Shown: positions 1-10,558 of the stretch, in pieces
Numbering within the stretch: the stretch's first letter is position 1
Layout of the letters: the number at the start of each line of letters is the position of its first letter
DNA from: Diabrotica undecimpunctata
Taxonomy: Eukaryota > Arthropoda > Insecta > Coleoptera > Chrysomelidae
Assembly: GCF_040954645.1 (NCBI RefSeq)
Contig: NC_092803.1
Span: forward strand, 9,115,230 to 9,179,229
Length of the DNA stretch: 64,000 nucleotides
Direction: 5' to 3'
The notes under the pieces: generated by a model
Databases searched by the model: none
The model's input: the letters and a program-made list of their open reading frames with translations, nothing else
What the model was told of the DNA's origin: nothing
Made by a program: the position numbers and the translations under genes

Positions 1-316
1 ACTTGCCTCTTTGCAAATTTTTATATAGACTGATATATCAATAAATCCATTGTTTTTTAAATTTTTGCAAAATTTGGTATTCATTAATACTGCTAGAGAT
101 TATAAACAAGAATTAATGACGATAACTTGTTTTTTATCTCTTCTTGACAGGCAATCTACTAGATCATAGACGAATATACATATTGCGATGTAATTGCTTA
201 AGCTATAATTAAAAGAATATCAAATATCTAGTTCTCAATTACATCTAATTTGATCTCTTATTAGATTACTTGTCTTCCTTTATAGATTTACAGAATCAAG
301 TACACCACTTTTCTAA
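1..316. other. AT-rich sequence, no gene seen
   Basis: No coding frame with recognisable motifs and no clear repeat structure. It probably belongs to the 5' side of the retrotransposon remnant that follows, but nothing in it shows this. Confidence 0.4.
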
Positions 317-1143
317 ATGTTTATACTTTTAAATACGAAAATCATAGTTCTTTACACTGACGAGTCAAAGACTAAAAGTAGTGTTGGATATTCTGTAACC
401 ACTGAACAACAGCCCATCGAACTCTCTAAAATTTCTCCTTGGTGTAGTATCCACAGTGCTGAACTACTGGCTATCTCACATGCTTTTAAATATGCGCAAC
501 AATATACAAATACATACATAGCCATATGCTTTGATTTACTTTCCTCTATACACTCCATTAATCATATATCCACCAACCATCCTATCGTCCAAGATATTCA
601 TGACATATATCAGCTTCTTATAAACCAAAATACAACTATCACTCTGATATGGGTACCATCCTATGTTGGTATTAGTGGTAAAGAAAAAGCTGATTGCCTT
701 GCCAAAAAACCGCATCATCCACGGACACCATTATCAATATACAAATTTGCAACGATCTCAAAGCTAGACTGAAGAAGCTTAATCTATCCACCTGGCAGAT
801 TCACTGGAATAATGTTACTTCAGCGCTGCATGAAATTTAACCCTCAGTGAACCTTCTTACCTATCCCAGTTTATATTGAAAAAATATGGCAATCATACGC
901 AGATTGTGTATAGGACATACCCGTCTAACTCATGGCTACCTGATGACATTATCTCTACAACCAAAATGTCAGCACTGCAATACGACTCTCCGAATCAGGC
1001 ATATACTTATCGAATGCTCTTTTTATGCCAAAATACGCCAACAGCTCGATATCAGTACCAACTTCAAAGAGGTCCTAAACAGCACAGACCAAATCAACAA
1101 GGTTATCAAATTCCTCGAGAAAAGTCAACCGCTCAACAAAATA
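317..1143 (+). pseudogene. Non-LTR retrotransposon ORF2 3' end (RNase H plus zinc-knuckle tail)
   Basis: The first frame (317-772) reads as a retroelement RNase H: YTDESKT, then IHSAELLAIS, CFDLLSS, and WVPSYVGISGKEKADCLAK. The four acidic positions of the family (D, E, D, D) are present, although the usual YTDGSKT has become YTDES. After a break, 885-1143 in another frame gives the C-terminal tail with the C-x2-C...H...C knuckle (CQHCNTTLRIRHILIECSF). RNase H followed by this knuckle is typical of Jockey/I-type ORF2 proteins. The reverse transcriptase and endonuclease parts are missing, and the frame change makes it a dead copy. Confidence 0.8.
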
Positions 1144-1765
1144 TAAATGTTATGTTACAAGTTTTTATTATTTTCGCTTTATGTTAAACGTTAACTACAT
1201 TATTTTGTAACTTATATGATATTATTATAATGGTTGACAAACATTTCCAACTAAAAAAGATCCTAATCATCTTAACCTAGTCCTTGTGATTTTTGCATGA
1301 GCTTGTGCCCATTAGTGTAGCTATTAATTTAATCTTTGCCTTACTCCACTCCATCCATTTAAGAATACTGTCATATACAGTCGAGATAGAAATATTTATC
1401 AGGAGATATAGAACAACAATTTTGATTTGAAATTTTAATTTATATAGTATATAACATTAATTTTTGAAGGTTCACGTACGTAGAACAAAATTTTGAGAAT
1501 CATTGTATGAGATATTTTTTGTTTAAGATATTTGAATGTGAATTTTATTTCAATATATAATTTTGTATCATATATGTTTATTATTCCGGTATTCCTCAGA
1601 CCTTACCTATCATATGTAAAGCATAGATATTGAAGCACGAATATAACCCTGAGATAAGAGAATTAAATAGTGTGATAAAATCATAATTGTCTCATTTAAA
1701 TAAGTTTAATTAATTAATTAATTAGCTAATTAATTGCTTGGCGCATCTCTGACTTTTAATATCAC

Positions 1766-1812
<47 letters not shown>

Positions 1813-2075
1813 AAATATAAAAACAACATTTTGTCCATACTCTTCCACTCTTTTATCAAAATCGCTTTCAGTACTTCAGACTCTACACTACTATCTCTAA
1901 GTTATTAGCATTCATTAAGCATTAGGGAGTCTTTTAGTTTTCCTAATATATGATCCAACACTAATGAGAAAACATAGGCACTGAGCCGTGGTGCAATTCT
2001 ATTTTCACATTAAAGTTATCTGTTTCTCTTACATCTATCATAAAACTTCCATTTTACAATCATTCAAACTCCCGA
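1144..2075. other. AT-rich intergenic stretch
   Basis: Nothing coding was recognised. It contains the TA microsatellite listed separately and a palindromic run of TTAA/TTAATTAA near 1,709-1,735. Confidence 0.5.
1771..1810. repeat. (TA)n microsatellite
   Basis: An uninterrupted alternating TA tract of about 20 units. Confidence 0.95.
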
Positions 2076-2079
2076 CAAC

Positions 2080-2172
2080 TTCCTGTATGCTGACGACCTT
2101 GCTTTGGCCTCACAGGACCGAACCTACGAAGGGGTCGAAACTAAGCTCGAGAAAGCACTTCGAGACTGCACT
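2080..2172 (+). pseudogene. Reverse transcriptase fragment with YADD box
   Basis: A short + frame reads FLYADDLALASQDR and then a helix with ETKLEKALRDCT. That matches the catalytic YADD motif and the following helix of Jockey-type reverse transcriptases. Only about 30 residues survive and a stop follows. It is supported by the motif alone. Confidence 0.6.
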
Positions 2173-2199
2173 AATAATTGTATATTTCTCTAAATGAAT

Positions 2200-3885
2200 A
2201 TAAAATACATTATCAGTTAAAACCGTATTTTTACTAGTCTTGGACAGTGCTTCAAATATTTGTTAAAATTTGCTTTTAACTTCTTTAGTCGCAACTTCGT
2301 GAAATGTACCTACTATAGAAGAAGTGTTTTTCATAAGTTACTAAAAGGTTTGTACATAAGGCACAGTCATTTGTCATATAAACACCATATCTGGTCATTT
2401 TAGGGCAAATAAAAAAAACAGCTTTATAAATATACATAATACCATGTTTTGATTTAAAAAGAACTATTTTTTTGGAAATAGTTTTAAAAAATCAAATATT
2501 AAAGATATAATTTACGCATAACAATGACATTTTTGGATGCTGTATGTCTTCTCTTATGTTTATTTTGCTTTTCGCTTAATAACAAGCTGAATACTAAATA
2601 GTTTAAAAGGTACAACATTAATTACCACTTCAGCGGTCATTTCCACAATCTGCAAGAGGAAGGAGAATGAAGAAGAGAGTTCAATGACTGGGAAGCAAAA
2701 CTAGTGTTGGTGTGCAGTCGTTTCTGTGCGTGAATACCTCGATGCCGTATAAAAGATGAAACACTGACCTATTTGTTTAGTATCATATTATGACTCGTTG
2801 ATAGAACTGTTTTTTCTTTGATTGTTGAATGATAAGAAGTGTTTTTGAAGTTTTTCAAGTGCCGATTTGTGAGAGCGTCGTGTAGGGGTGTGAATGACAT
2901 CGGCAATCGATTTGGATTTTTGATTTTTTATAATGAAGGTTTGTATGATTATATTTTTATTTGGTGCATATTTTTTTAGTAACACTTAATACAGTTAAAA
3001 ATTCAACTAGTCTTTGATAAGAATACAATATAACCAACTATATCAAATAGAAAACAAGTAACAAAACCGGTACTCTTAACCAGAAACACAAAAGCAAAAC
3101 AATGAAATAAAAAGATATAGGTATAGAATCTCATATTCTGTCTCCTGTCTATCGCTTTTGCAGATAATATTGCTTACGGTTCGTAATTTTTAGCAAGGTC
3201 ATGGTAAATACACGGTTTTTATTTTTTTTCTCCCTTCTTCTTTGTCTTATATACCTGGATAATTTCTTGGCAAGTATGCAATTTTTGCAAAAGGAGAAAT
3301 TCACAGTTCTCCTTCACGCTATTTCCATAGCAAAAATAAGGGTTACACATACGGGGTGAGTTTTTCGTGAGACATCGGTCGATAATTCCATTGTGGTACA
3401 AAATATCCAAAAAACTTATTTAGAAAAAAAATATAGGCAATTATATTCTCCATACTTAGAAAATATGTGGAATTCTACAGGGTGATTAATCACTACGTGG
3501 TATAGGAAATATACAATTTTTTAAATAAGACACTTCTCATAATTTTTGTTCTTATAGTATTGAGTTTTGCATTACTATACAGAGTATTTACCAAGTTATG
3601 ACCATTTTTATTTCGAAATCCCCATGAAATCAACATCATGTACCTATTTAAAGAAATAATGCATAAACAATTATTTATTTTATATAATAAAGTAAACATT
3701 ATATTGCAGTTTTTAAATTAAGTTTAATTGAAATCATTATCAAAAATTTGTATACAGGGTAAACTACAAAACAAAATTACGATTTTCTCAATTTTTTTAA
3801 ATGGATCAGCCTATATTTTATTTTTTAGAAATATTGTTACAAATATTCATTACACAATTTTTAACTTGATGTACTGCATTGTTTA
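2200..3885. other. AT-rich stretch with CAGGGTG-type repeat ends
   Basis: No coding region was recognised. At 3,478 (ACAGGGTGATTAATCAC) and 3,753 (ATACAGGGTAAAC) there are short motifs resembling the termini of the TA-inserting MITE seen complete at 34,555-35,067. They may mark decayed copies, but the ends do not pair clearly here. Confidence 0.35.
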
Positions 3886-4494
3886 TCAATACTGGAGAAG
3901 TTCATTATTACTTTGTAGCAATATTAATTCCAGTATTTTGTCAGCCTGACCTTGAACTTCTGATATTAATTTTTCAATTTTTGCTTCTAGTGGACTTAGA
4001 GGTTCTAGAACAATGTCATATGATGAGTCATCTTCTGTATTGTTGGGTCTCTTCCATCTATCATGAGCATAGTATCTGTCATTTCGGTTTTTAGAGAATT
4101 CTCTGGGTCTATTATATGGTGTCCTTTCCCTAGTAAAATTTTCATGCACAAAACTGGAACTCTGTTCATTTTGATTACCTGAAATTTGCTTCCAATAACC
4201 CCCATTATTATCTTGAGTATTATGGGGCCAGCTTTGCCCCCACACATTACGGTTTTGGTTCCATTAGCCGTTATTTCCATTATTCATCTGTGAAGAACCT
4301 CTCTGTTCCATAGTATTGAATACTTGATTGAATACTTGATTGAATATTGTATGGCCTATGGGCAGTGTTTTGTAGTGGATTGGATATCCATGAATTAAAA
4401 TTGCAGGAACTATTTGAATTAAACTGAGACTGCCAATGTTTCCTTGAATCATTTCTAAACCTTTGTGAAGACCTATCCGAATTTGGAGGCCCAA
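3886..4494 (-). pseudogene. Asn/Arg-rich protein fragment, possibly gag-like
   Basis: On the - strand, one frame (4,245 to 3,886) reads WGQSWPHNTQDNNGGYWKQ, an RPREFSKNRNDRYY basic segment, and ends in a helix (PLSPLEAKIEKLISEVQ). The sequence upstream (4,494-4,264) is rich in Asn, Ser, Gln and Arg but broken by stops and frame changes. The composition and the helical tail resemble retroelement Gag or RNA-binding proteins. No zinc knuckle or other diagnostic motif is present, so the family is unassigned. Confidence 0.35.
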
Positions 4495-4589
4495 AATTAG
4501 GTACTTCTATTCCTTTCCATGTTTGTATTTTATTTATTAACTGTTATATGTACATAGTATATGCAAACAAACTTTATACAGGTTACACT

Positions 4590-4735
4590 ATGTCAGCTAT
4601 CTCTAAAATAAGAAAACAGGCCGGTACAACATGGCCCAGAAAAACGGAGTTTAGACAATCATGGGCAGATATACAGAATGAATATGTAAGGGACGCTACA
4701 CCATAATCCGTAGAATATGCTGAGAATGATGATGA

Positions 4736-4738
<3 letters not shown>
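4590..4738 (+). mobile_element. Probable RTE-like 3' tail
   Basis: Reads TEFRQSWADIQNEYVRDATP followed by a stop and a GATGATGATGA tail running into TA repeats. Other RTE-like copies in this window also end in GATGATGATG or AAGAAGAAG (compare 46,660 and 63,580). Only the tail is present. Confidence 0.4.

Positions 4739-4786
<48 letters not shown>
4739..4786. repeat. (TA)n microsatellite
   Basis: Alternating TA tract directly before the left half of the interrupted foldback MITE. Confidence 0.95.
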
Positions 4787-4787
<1 letters not shown>

Positions 4788-4792
<5 letters not shown>

Positions 4793-4844
4793 AACCAGAT
4801 ATCTAAGAGTGTCATTAATATTCAGCTCAGCGTGGTGCTTTTGT
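4788..4844. repeat. Left copy of a 57-bp target duplication (MITE arm)
   Basis: This 57-bp segment (starts AGTCTAACCAG, ends GGTGCTTTTGT) recurs at 10,142-10,198 with one mismatch. The second copy is the left arm of a complete foldback MITE. The two copies bracket the RTE element at 4,845-10,141, so they are best read as an unusually long target-site duplication. Confidence 0.75.
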
Positions 4845-4850
4845 CCAGAT

Positions 4851-6097
4851 AACATACCTATTGAAATGATTTGGGCCCTAGATGACGTTGGAGTGGATAT
4901 AATACATCAAATTTGTCAAAGAGTGTGGGAGACAGGTAAATGGAATGAAGACTGGACACAATCACTATATATTCCCATACATAAAAAGGGAGCGAAAGAT
5001 TTATGTAGCAACTATCGCACACTTGCTCTAATTGCGCATTGCAGTAAGATACTCTTACACATAATTCTCGAGAGGATAAAGCCCTTTTTACTACCTAACA
5101 TTGCGGAGTAATAAGTAGGTTTCTTCCCCGGACGTGGTACTAGAGAACACATTTTAAAAGTACGGCAGATTGTAGAAAAATCCAGAGAATTCAACATCAC
5201 AACATATTTGTGCTTCATAGATTATAGTAAAGCTTTCGATTTAGTCAACTGGAGTAAAATGTGGCAGGTTTTGTCTGAAATGGGAGTCCCCAATCATCTG
5301 ATACTGCTAATTAAAAGCCTGTACAATAACAATTATGCCAGAGTTAGAATAAATGGGGAACTAACCGACAGTTTCAGGGTCACAAAGGGCGTGAGACAAG
5401 GCTGCATACTAAGCCCAATTCTATTTAACATCTATGGTGAATGGATAATGCGGAAAGCTACTGAGGACTGGAACGGTGGCATCACCATTGGCGGGAAGAA
5501 GATTTGCAACTTGAGATATGCAGATGATACTACTATCCTCGCTAGTTCTGAAGCTGAATTGATTCACCTGCTACAACGGATACAAGACGTAAGCTTAACG
5601 ATGGGCCTTAAAATAAACAGAGATAAAACGAGAATCATGATAATTGACAGAGCTAACAACAATCAAAATCATCTGGTCATGATAAACAATATCGCTGTTG
5701 TAGATAAATTTGTGTATCTGGGCTCATTAATAACCAACAAAGGAGGCTGTACTGAAGAAATAAAGCGGCGGTCAGCAATCGCAAAAAGCGCTATGGCAAA
5801 ATTAACAAAAATTTGGAAAAGCCATGAAATAACTACCGATACAAAAATGAGACTAGTAAGAAGTCTAGTTTTTCCAGTTTTTACTTATGCATTGGAATGC
5901 TGGACCCTTACTGAGAAAGACAAAAAGAACATAGATGTATTTGAGATGTACTGAGAATACCATGGGTGGCCCGAAGAACAAATGAATCCATACTGGACCA
6001 GCTAAACATAAAGAAAAGACTAAGAACACAAATATCAGAACAAATAATAAGCTATTTTGGACATGTGCTTCGAAGAAATGGTCTTGAAAAACTTACC
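4851..6097 (+). pseudogene. RTE-like reverse transcriptase, 5'-truncated and broken
   Basis: The frames at 4,809-5,111 and 5,208-5,954 give reverse transcriptase motifs in order: YIPIHKKGAKDLCSNYR (fingers), CFIDYSKAFDLVNW (motif A with its Asp), GVRQGCILSPILFN (motif B), and NLRYADDTTILAS (motif C, YADD). The thumb-side segment YLGSLITNKGGCTEEI and an RTE-type C-terminal start, then WTLTEKDKKNIDVFEM, follow. Stops lie near 5,110 (TAATAA) and a frameshift near 5,950. With no RNase H and this C-terminus it belongs with RTE-like elements. Not functional. Confidence 0.85.
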
Positions 6098-6111
6098 TAG
6101 TGTTGCCCAAA

Positions 6112-6260
6112 ATCGGTCTTGGTCTTGCAGTCTTGGTCTTGTTCTTGCGTTTTCGCAAGACCAAGACCAAGACCAAGACCGCCTAATTTTAGCAAGACCA
6201 AGACCAAGACTGACCGTGCAAGATTTACGCAAGAACAAGACTAAGCCTGCGAGACTCTTG
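6112..6260. repeat. Left subterminal AAGACC/GGTCTT array of hAT 1
   Basis: Clusters of the hexamer GGTCTT on one side and AAGACC on the other form a near-palindromic array beside the left TIR. A matching array lies at 9,712-9,842. Repeated short subterminal motifs are typical transposase-binding sites in hAT elements; that role here is inference. Long DQDQDQD-type reading frames across it are by-products of the repeat. Confidence 0.8.
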
Positions 6261-6941
6261 CGTCTTGCAGTTAGGACGGAGTGTCGTTTTAGCGAGTATT
6301 GTAGTTCGGGTATATGTTTAAATACTCTATGAGACGCAAAAAAATATGTAATAAAAATTTAAAAAACTGGACTTATGCGCATTACGAACAATACCATAAA
6401 CATACATCAAAATCATCAATCAAAATATTCATTAAAAACAACACATTTGACACGTGCTCAGAGATCATAATTACAATGTAAAAATAAAATATTTTGTACA
6501 TTCTTTTCCATCATACGACTTTTTCGCTCTGAGAATTATTGTCCAGATTTATAGCCGCCCTCTAATCATAACATAATCTTGCATTAATACGTCGACAGTA
6601 ATATCGTATCGAGATTTTTTTAAAATATGTCACCTTAGCTATAAAATATATAACACTTATTATTACGGACATCCCTTCCCACTTAATAATTCAATTTTTT
6701 TCCCATTATAATTTAGTTAGGAGGAATCTAAATAAACAAATCTTATCGGCCTAAGACTATAATTCTGCTGAGTGTGCGATGAGATCATTCGGTTAAACCA
6801 AATTTGCTGAAAGAGCGCGATAATATTCAAAAGTTTATTAATAACAGATAATGTAGCTTACCCTGTAAACAAAATACCGAAATATTTAGAATAACGAAGT
6901 AACGATATACAATTCTCGGTTTGTTATTAGATACTTAGGGT
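6261..6941. other. Left internal part of hAT 1, non-coding
   Basis: AT-rich sequence with no recognised coding frame, between the left subterminal array and the nested non-LTR insertion. Confidence 0.5.
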
Positions 6942-6952
6942 ATTGAATAGTA

Positions 6953-8851
6953 TCTTTTTTACAAGTTGAGTCGCTTAGGATTATCTACTAAAGTGCTGAA
7001 TTTGTTAAAAAGTATGTTCGTAAGTACAAAATCGGCAGTCTGGTCAAGGGAAGGTCTATCTGAATGGATTGACTGTAATGTAGGAGTGAGACAGGGATGT
7101 CTTTTAAGTCCATTACTGTTTGCGCTTTTTGTGAATGACCTGCATGACGCATTGGGAGGCGGTTTGGAGATAAATGGTTTAATTATAAGACTTTTATTAT
7201 ATGCAGATGATTTGGTTTTGATGGCAATCAATCGGAAGGTGCTACAGCGGATGATTAATGAACTGGAAAAATTCTGTAGGATGTGGAATCTAAAAATCAA
7301 TTTAGATAAATCCAAAATTCTTGTATTCAGAAGAGGAGGTGGTGTGATCAGGGAATCTTGGAAGCTGAATGATCGAGTATTAGAGGTAGTGAATAACTAT
7401 AATTATTTGGGAATGATACTAACACCCAAGTTGTCGTTTAAAGCTCATCTAAAAAAGCGCCAGAGTTTGGCAAAAGTAGCGATTCACACGGCTTGGAGTA
7501 GATTAGTGTCTAAGGCTGATATACCCTTTTTGGCTAAAGTAACAGTGTATGAGTCGGTGATAAGATCAATTTTGTCTTATGGGTCTCAGGTATGGGGTCC
7601 TTTTGAGTACGATGAGGTGGAAATAATCAGAAGATTTTATATAAAAAAAATGTTCTCTTGTACAAGGTATCGTCCTAACTTTATGTTAGATTTAGAGACA
7701 GGTATTGCTAGAGTCAGCCTATATACAATGAATTTACATTAAAAATATGTTAAAAAAGTACTAGGATATTCGAGTGATAGGTTGCCAAAATTTCTTTTGA
7801 AAGAAATGATAAGAGCAAGGTGTGGCTGGTGGAAAGATTGGATGAGCATGGGAGACAAATTTGGAATTGAGGTAAGGTGTGAATGGGATTGGAGAGAAAG
7901 CTGGCCTAGTATGATTGAGAATATGATAGAAAAAAAGAAGGAGGAGATACAGCGTCAGGCTGAGAATAGGGCACTCGAATCAAATTTTTGTGAACACTAC
8001 AAAGAACTGCGAGAAGAAGGAGTAAACATGCATTATCTACTGAAAATTGAAAATTTTGGGGACATTCGATGGCTCTTTAAATTAAGATGTGGAGTTCTAT
8101 ATTTGAATGATTGACCTGGCAGAAATGATGAAAGAAGGTTTTGCTCAATGTGTAATACGAAGGAAAGGGAAGATGTGATACATTTTTTGGGAAAATGTTC
8201 GGTGTTGAGACATATTAGGTTAAAGTGGTTGGGTAGACATGAACTTAGTAGAGTGAAAGTAGTTACAATGATGAGACAGGGAAAGGCTGAGTTAGCAGGT
8301 TATTGTAGGGAAGCATGGGCGTATAGGTATGAGTTAGTGAGCCTATTTAATTATTAAATCTATTAGCATGGTGTTATTTCAATAGTATTAAAATATTAAA
8401 ATTAGTATTAATAATTTGTTTGCGAATAGCTATTATCTTTTTATCTGTCTTGTCTATCTTGACTATCTTGTTATTATTATTATTATATCAACAGCTTTCA
8501 CCCCCTCTAAGGGACACATTCAATAATTTTAAATGCAATATATACCTTAATAGTATACTTTGTTATTACTGTTTAGTCTAGGGCGAAGTGCTACTTAGTA
8601 GGATATACACATTTAGTTTATTACTTACATTTATATGAATATTTACTTAATTTATTTTTTATTCATTTTAATGAACTTGTTAGATGTAATGAGCCTTTGT
8701 AATTTTTTGTATATTAATTGGGGAATAATATTAGTTTGCCAACCCTCCGGATGGCATGTGCCAAGGAGAACAAATGTCACTAAAAGAGAAAATTGTATTT
8801 TTTTTAATGGGAAATAAAAAGACATTATTGATTGATTGATTGATTGATTTG
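6953..8851 (+). mobile_element. Nested non-LTR retrotransposon with TTGA-repeat tail
   Basis: Flanked by the 11-bp direct repeat ATTGAATAGTA (6,942-6,952 and 8,852-8,862). The 3' end is a run of ATTG/TTGA units (about 8,826-8,851), the type of simple-repeat tail left by target-primed reverse transcription. The 5' end is truncated inside the reverse transcriptase. Confidence 0.9.
6966..8357 (+). pseudogene. Non-LTR reverse transcriptase and C-terminal zinc knuckle
   Basis: The first frame (6,966-7,742) carries NVGVRQGCLLSPLLFALFVN (motif B), LLLYADDLVLMAINRK (motif C) and NYLGMILTPKLSFKAHL (thumb). A stop at 7,740 and two more breaks separate the C-terminal parts 7,782-8,114 and 8,148-8,357. 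The latter has a C-x2-C...H...C knuckle (CSMCNTKEREDVIHFLGKC). No RNase H was seen. Motif A and everything upstream are lost through 5' truncation. The family is different from the RTE copies in this window; I would place it in the CR1/Jockey side of the tree only tentatively. Inactive. Confidence 0.8.
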
Positions 8852-8862
8852 ATTGAATAGTA

Positions 8863-9711
8863 ACGGACATTTATAGTAGTAGGTACTTTTTCGACATCAC
8901 TAAACTTCATTTGACAAGTTTACAATTTGACATGGGGGACAAAGATTCAAATAGTTTTAAAATAGTCAGAGTAGTGAGCGTTGGAGTTATAGATATAAAA
9001 GACCTAAAAGCAAATTTGATGAGTTTTTCGAAATAATTTATGCATCCCAAATTGCTTTGTTTGAATTGTGCCTACATAGAAAGGTTAAAATGAAAATGAA
9101 AAACAGAAACACTTCAGGTTTAAGGAAGCATCTAATATCTTTTCACAAAAAAGAATTACAAATATTTTTTCCTGAAAAACCAAAATTCTGGTTCCTAAAA
9201 AAATATGCCTACTACTTTATTTTGGTAAATTAATGTATTTATTAAGTAGATATCTCCTTAATTTAAAATAACTTCTTTTGGTTATCATTACTTTCTTACC
9301 TATTCTTTATTTTGTCAAGTTAGTTTTTTTATATAAAAGTAGAGCTAATATTGTTAATAACATTTATGTTGCTTTAATAAGTGGATTATAGTTTGTTATC
9401 TTGTCACCTAAAGAATATGTGCCCTTGATACCAGTATTTGGATTTTTGCCACGTACCAATCTTTTTTAAGATTTCCATTTCATATATGGTGGAGGTCCAT
9501 CAATGCCTTTCTAAACAGAAAATGTTCTTTAAAATACAGTCAAGTTTATGCCATTAATTTGTTTTTTTTGTGTTTTAACCATGTTTGATTGACTTTCATG
9601 GGGCATGGTAGATAGCTGGGTTAGTTAGAGCATAGGCACGGTAAGCTTAGATCGTGGCTTCAAACTCCCCTAGTAACGTTTAATAAATAGCAATAGGCTA
9701 ATGGGTAACTG
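8863..9711 (+). pseudogene. BED zinc-finger remnant of hAT 1 transposase
   Basis: Around 9,010-9,190 a + frame reads KFDEFFE, then a segment ending NTSGLRKHLISFHKKEL. The order matches the BED finger at the start of hAT transposases (aromatic FF pair, a Cys region, then the Leu-x-x-His...His end). The first Cys pair is damaged. Nothing of the catalytic core follows, so the element kept only its N-terminal coding part. The rest of the stretch is AT-rich and silent. Confidence 0.55.
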
Positions 9712-9842
9712 CAAGACTTGCAAGACTCTTGCTGCAAGACCAAGACCAAGACCGGGAGTGCAATACCAAGACCAAGACCAAGACCAGGCGTATTGGCGCA
9801 AGACCAAGACCAAGACTGTCTAAGTCTCGTCTTGTTCTTGCA
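9712..9842. repeat. Right subterminal AAGACC array of hAT 1
   Basis: Repeated CAAGACCAAGACC units adjacent to the right TIR mirror the left array. Confidence 0.8.
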
Positions 9843-9864
9843 TTTGGGCAACACTAAACTTACC

Positions 9865-10075
9865 ATCCAGGGAAAAGTAGAAGGCAAAAGAAATAGAGGT
9901 AGATACACATACTCCCACACGATACACGGACCATATTGTTGCTACCATTGGCGCTCCATTGTCAGAATGTGCTAGAATGGCATAAGATAGAAAAACGTGG
10001 AGGAACATTGGGAAATTTAGCTAATAGCTTCATGATATCACGATACCTGCATCAGGTCAACGACTAAGAAGAAGA

Positions 10076-10078
<3 letters not shown>
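9865..10078 (+). pseudogene. 3' end of the split RTE element
   Basis: Continues the RTE reading frame from 6,097 (IQGKVEGKRNRGR), then decays with stops, and ends AAGAAGAAGAT before a TA tract. It is the last part of the C-terminal domain and 3' UTR. Confidence 0.75.

Positions 10079-10141
<63 letters not shown>
10079..10141. repeat. (TA)n microsatellite at the RTE 3' end
   Basis: Alternating TA tract of about 30 units between the RTE tail and the right copy of the 57-bp duplication. Confidence 0.95.
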
Positions 10142-10146
<5 letters not shown>

Positions 10147-10345
10147 AACCAGATATCTAAGAGTGTCATTATTATTCAGCTCAGCGTGGTGCTTTTGTTA
10201 AAGGTGTGAAATTCCATAATCAAGGGATCTACCTGTTTTATGAATTTATGAAATGATTCCTTGTTTATGTAATTTCACACCTCTAACAATAGCATTAGAC
10301 TGAGCTGAATATTAATGAGTCCCTTAGATGTCTTGTTGGAGTTTA
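10142..10345. mobile_element. Foldback MITE
   Basis: Left arm (AGTCTAACCAGATATC... to GGTGTGAAAT, about 72 bp) and right arm (10,273-10,345) are inverted copies with roughly 75-80 % identity by eye, including the shared CATTAATATTCAGCTCAG core. The arms enclose a loop of about 60 bp. There is no coding content. The RTE above inserted into this element after the first 57 bp of the left arm. Confidence 0.75.
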
Positions 10346-10558
10346 CCTACTAGTATAGTGACTGTAGTTTAAAAGAGTTGTAATCAATAATTCCAAGGAA
10401 TTCTTCTCTTACATATGTTTTTTACTTGTAATGGTAATCTTGCTTGTAAGGTTTTTTATTTTCTAACGGATATACTTAAAAATAATAAAATATTGATGCT
10501 ATAAGCCATCAGAAAATGTTAAAAGCATTGATAGAATGCTGAATAGACCATCGCTACA
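10346..10558. other. No gene seen
   Basis: AT-rich sequence between the MITE and the next retroelement remnant. Confidence 0.4.

Larger units (their letters stand above)
6098..9856 (+). mobile_element. hAT element 1 (TIR TAGTGTTGCCCAAA, 8-bp TSD)
   Basis: Perfect 14-bp terminal inverted repeats (TAGTGTTGCCCAAA at 6,098; its reverse complement ends at 9,856) are flanked by perfect 8-bp target copies AACTTACC (6,090-6,097 and 9,857-9,864). TIR form and 8-bp TSD are hallmarks of hAT. The only transposase trace is a BED-finger remnant near 9,010-9,190, so it is non-autonomous. Inside the termini lie AAGACC-rich subterminal arrays. A second non-LTR element occupies 6,953-8,851. Confidence 0.9.
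4845..10141 (+). mobile_element. RTE-like non-LTR retrotransposon, split by a hAT insertion
   Basis: The body is in two parts, 4,845-6,097 and 9,865-about 10,078, ending in a long TA tract. The coding frame of the first part, PDNIPIEM through RRNGLEKLT, continues exactly into IQGKVEGKRNRGR once the hAT and one 8-bp target copy are removed. No endonuclease is present, so the 5' end is truncated. Flanking 57-bp direct repeats mark the insertion into a foldback MITE. Confidence 0.85.

Noticed and set aside
4583..4855. - strand frame with a Tyr-Ile repeat
   Set aside because: Translation of the TA microsatellite.
6035..6332. Open frames with repeated Ser-Trp or Asp-Gln residues on both strands
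   Set aside because: They are translations of the AAGACC/GGTCTT subterminal array of hAT 1, not genes.
6112..9842. Regularly repeated short units resembling a CRISPR array
   Set aside because: Units are hexamers without unique spacers, in a eukaryotic transposon; not CRISPR.
9660..9975. Lys-Thr-Lys-Thr and Ser-Trp-rich open frames
   Set aside because: Same reason: right subterminal array of hAT 1.
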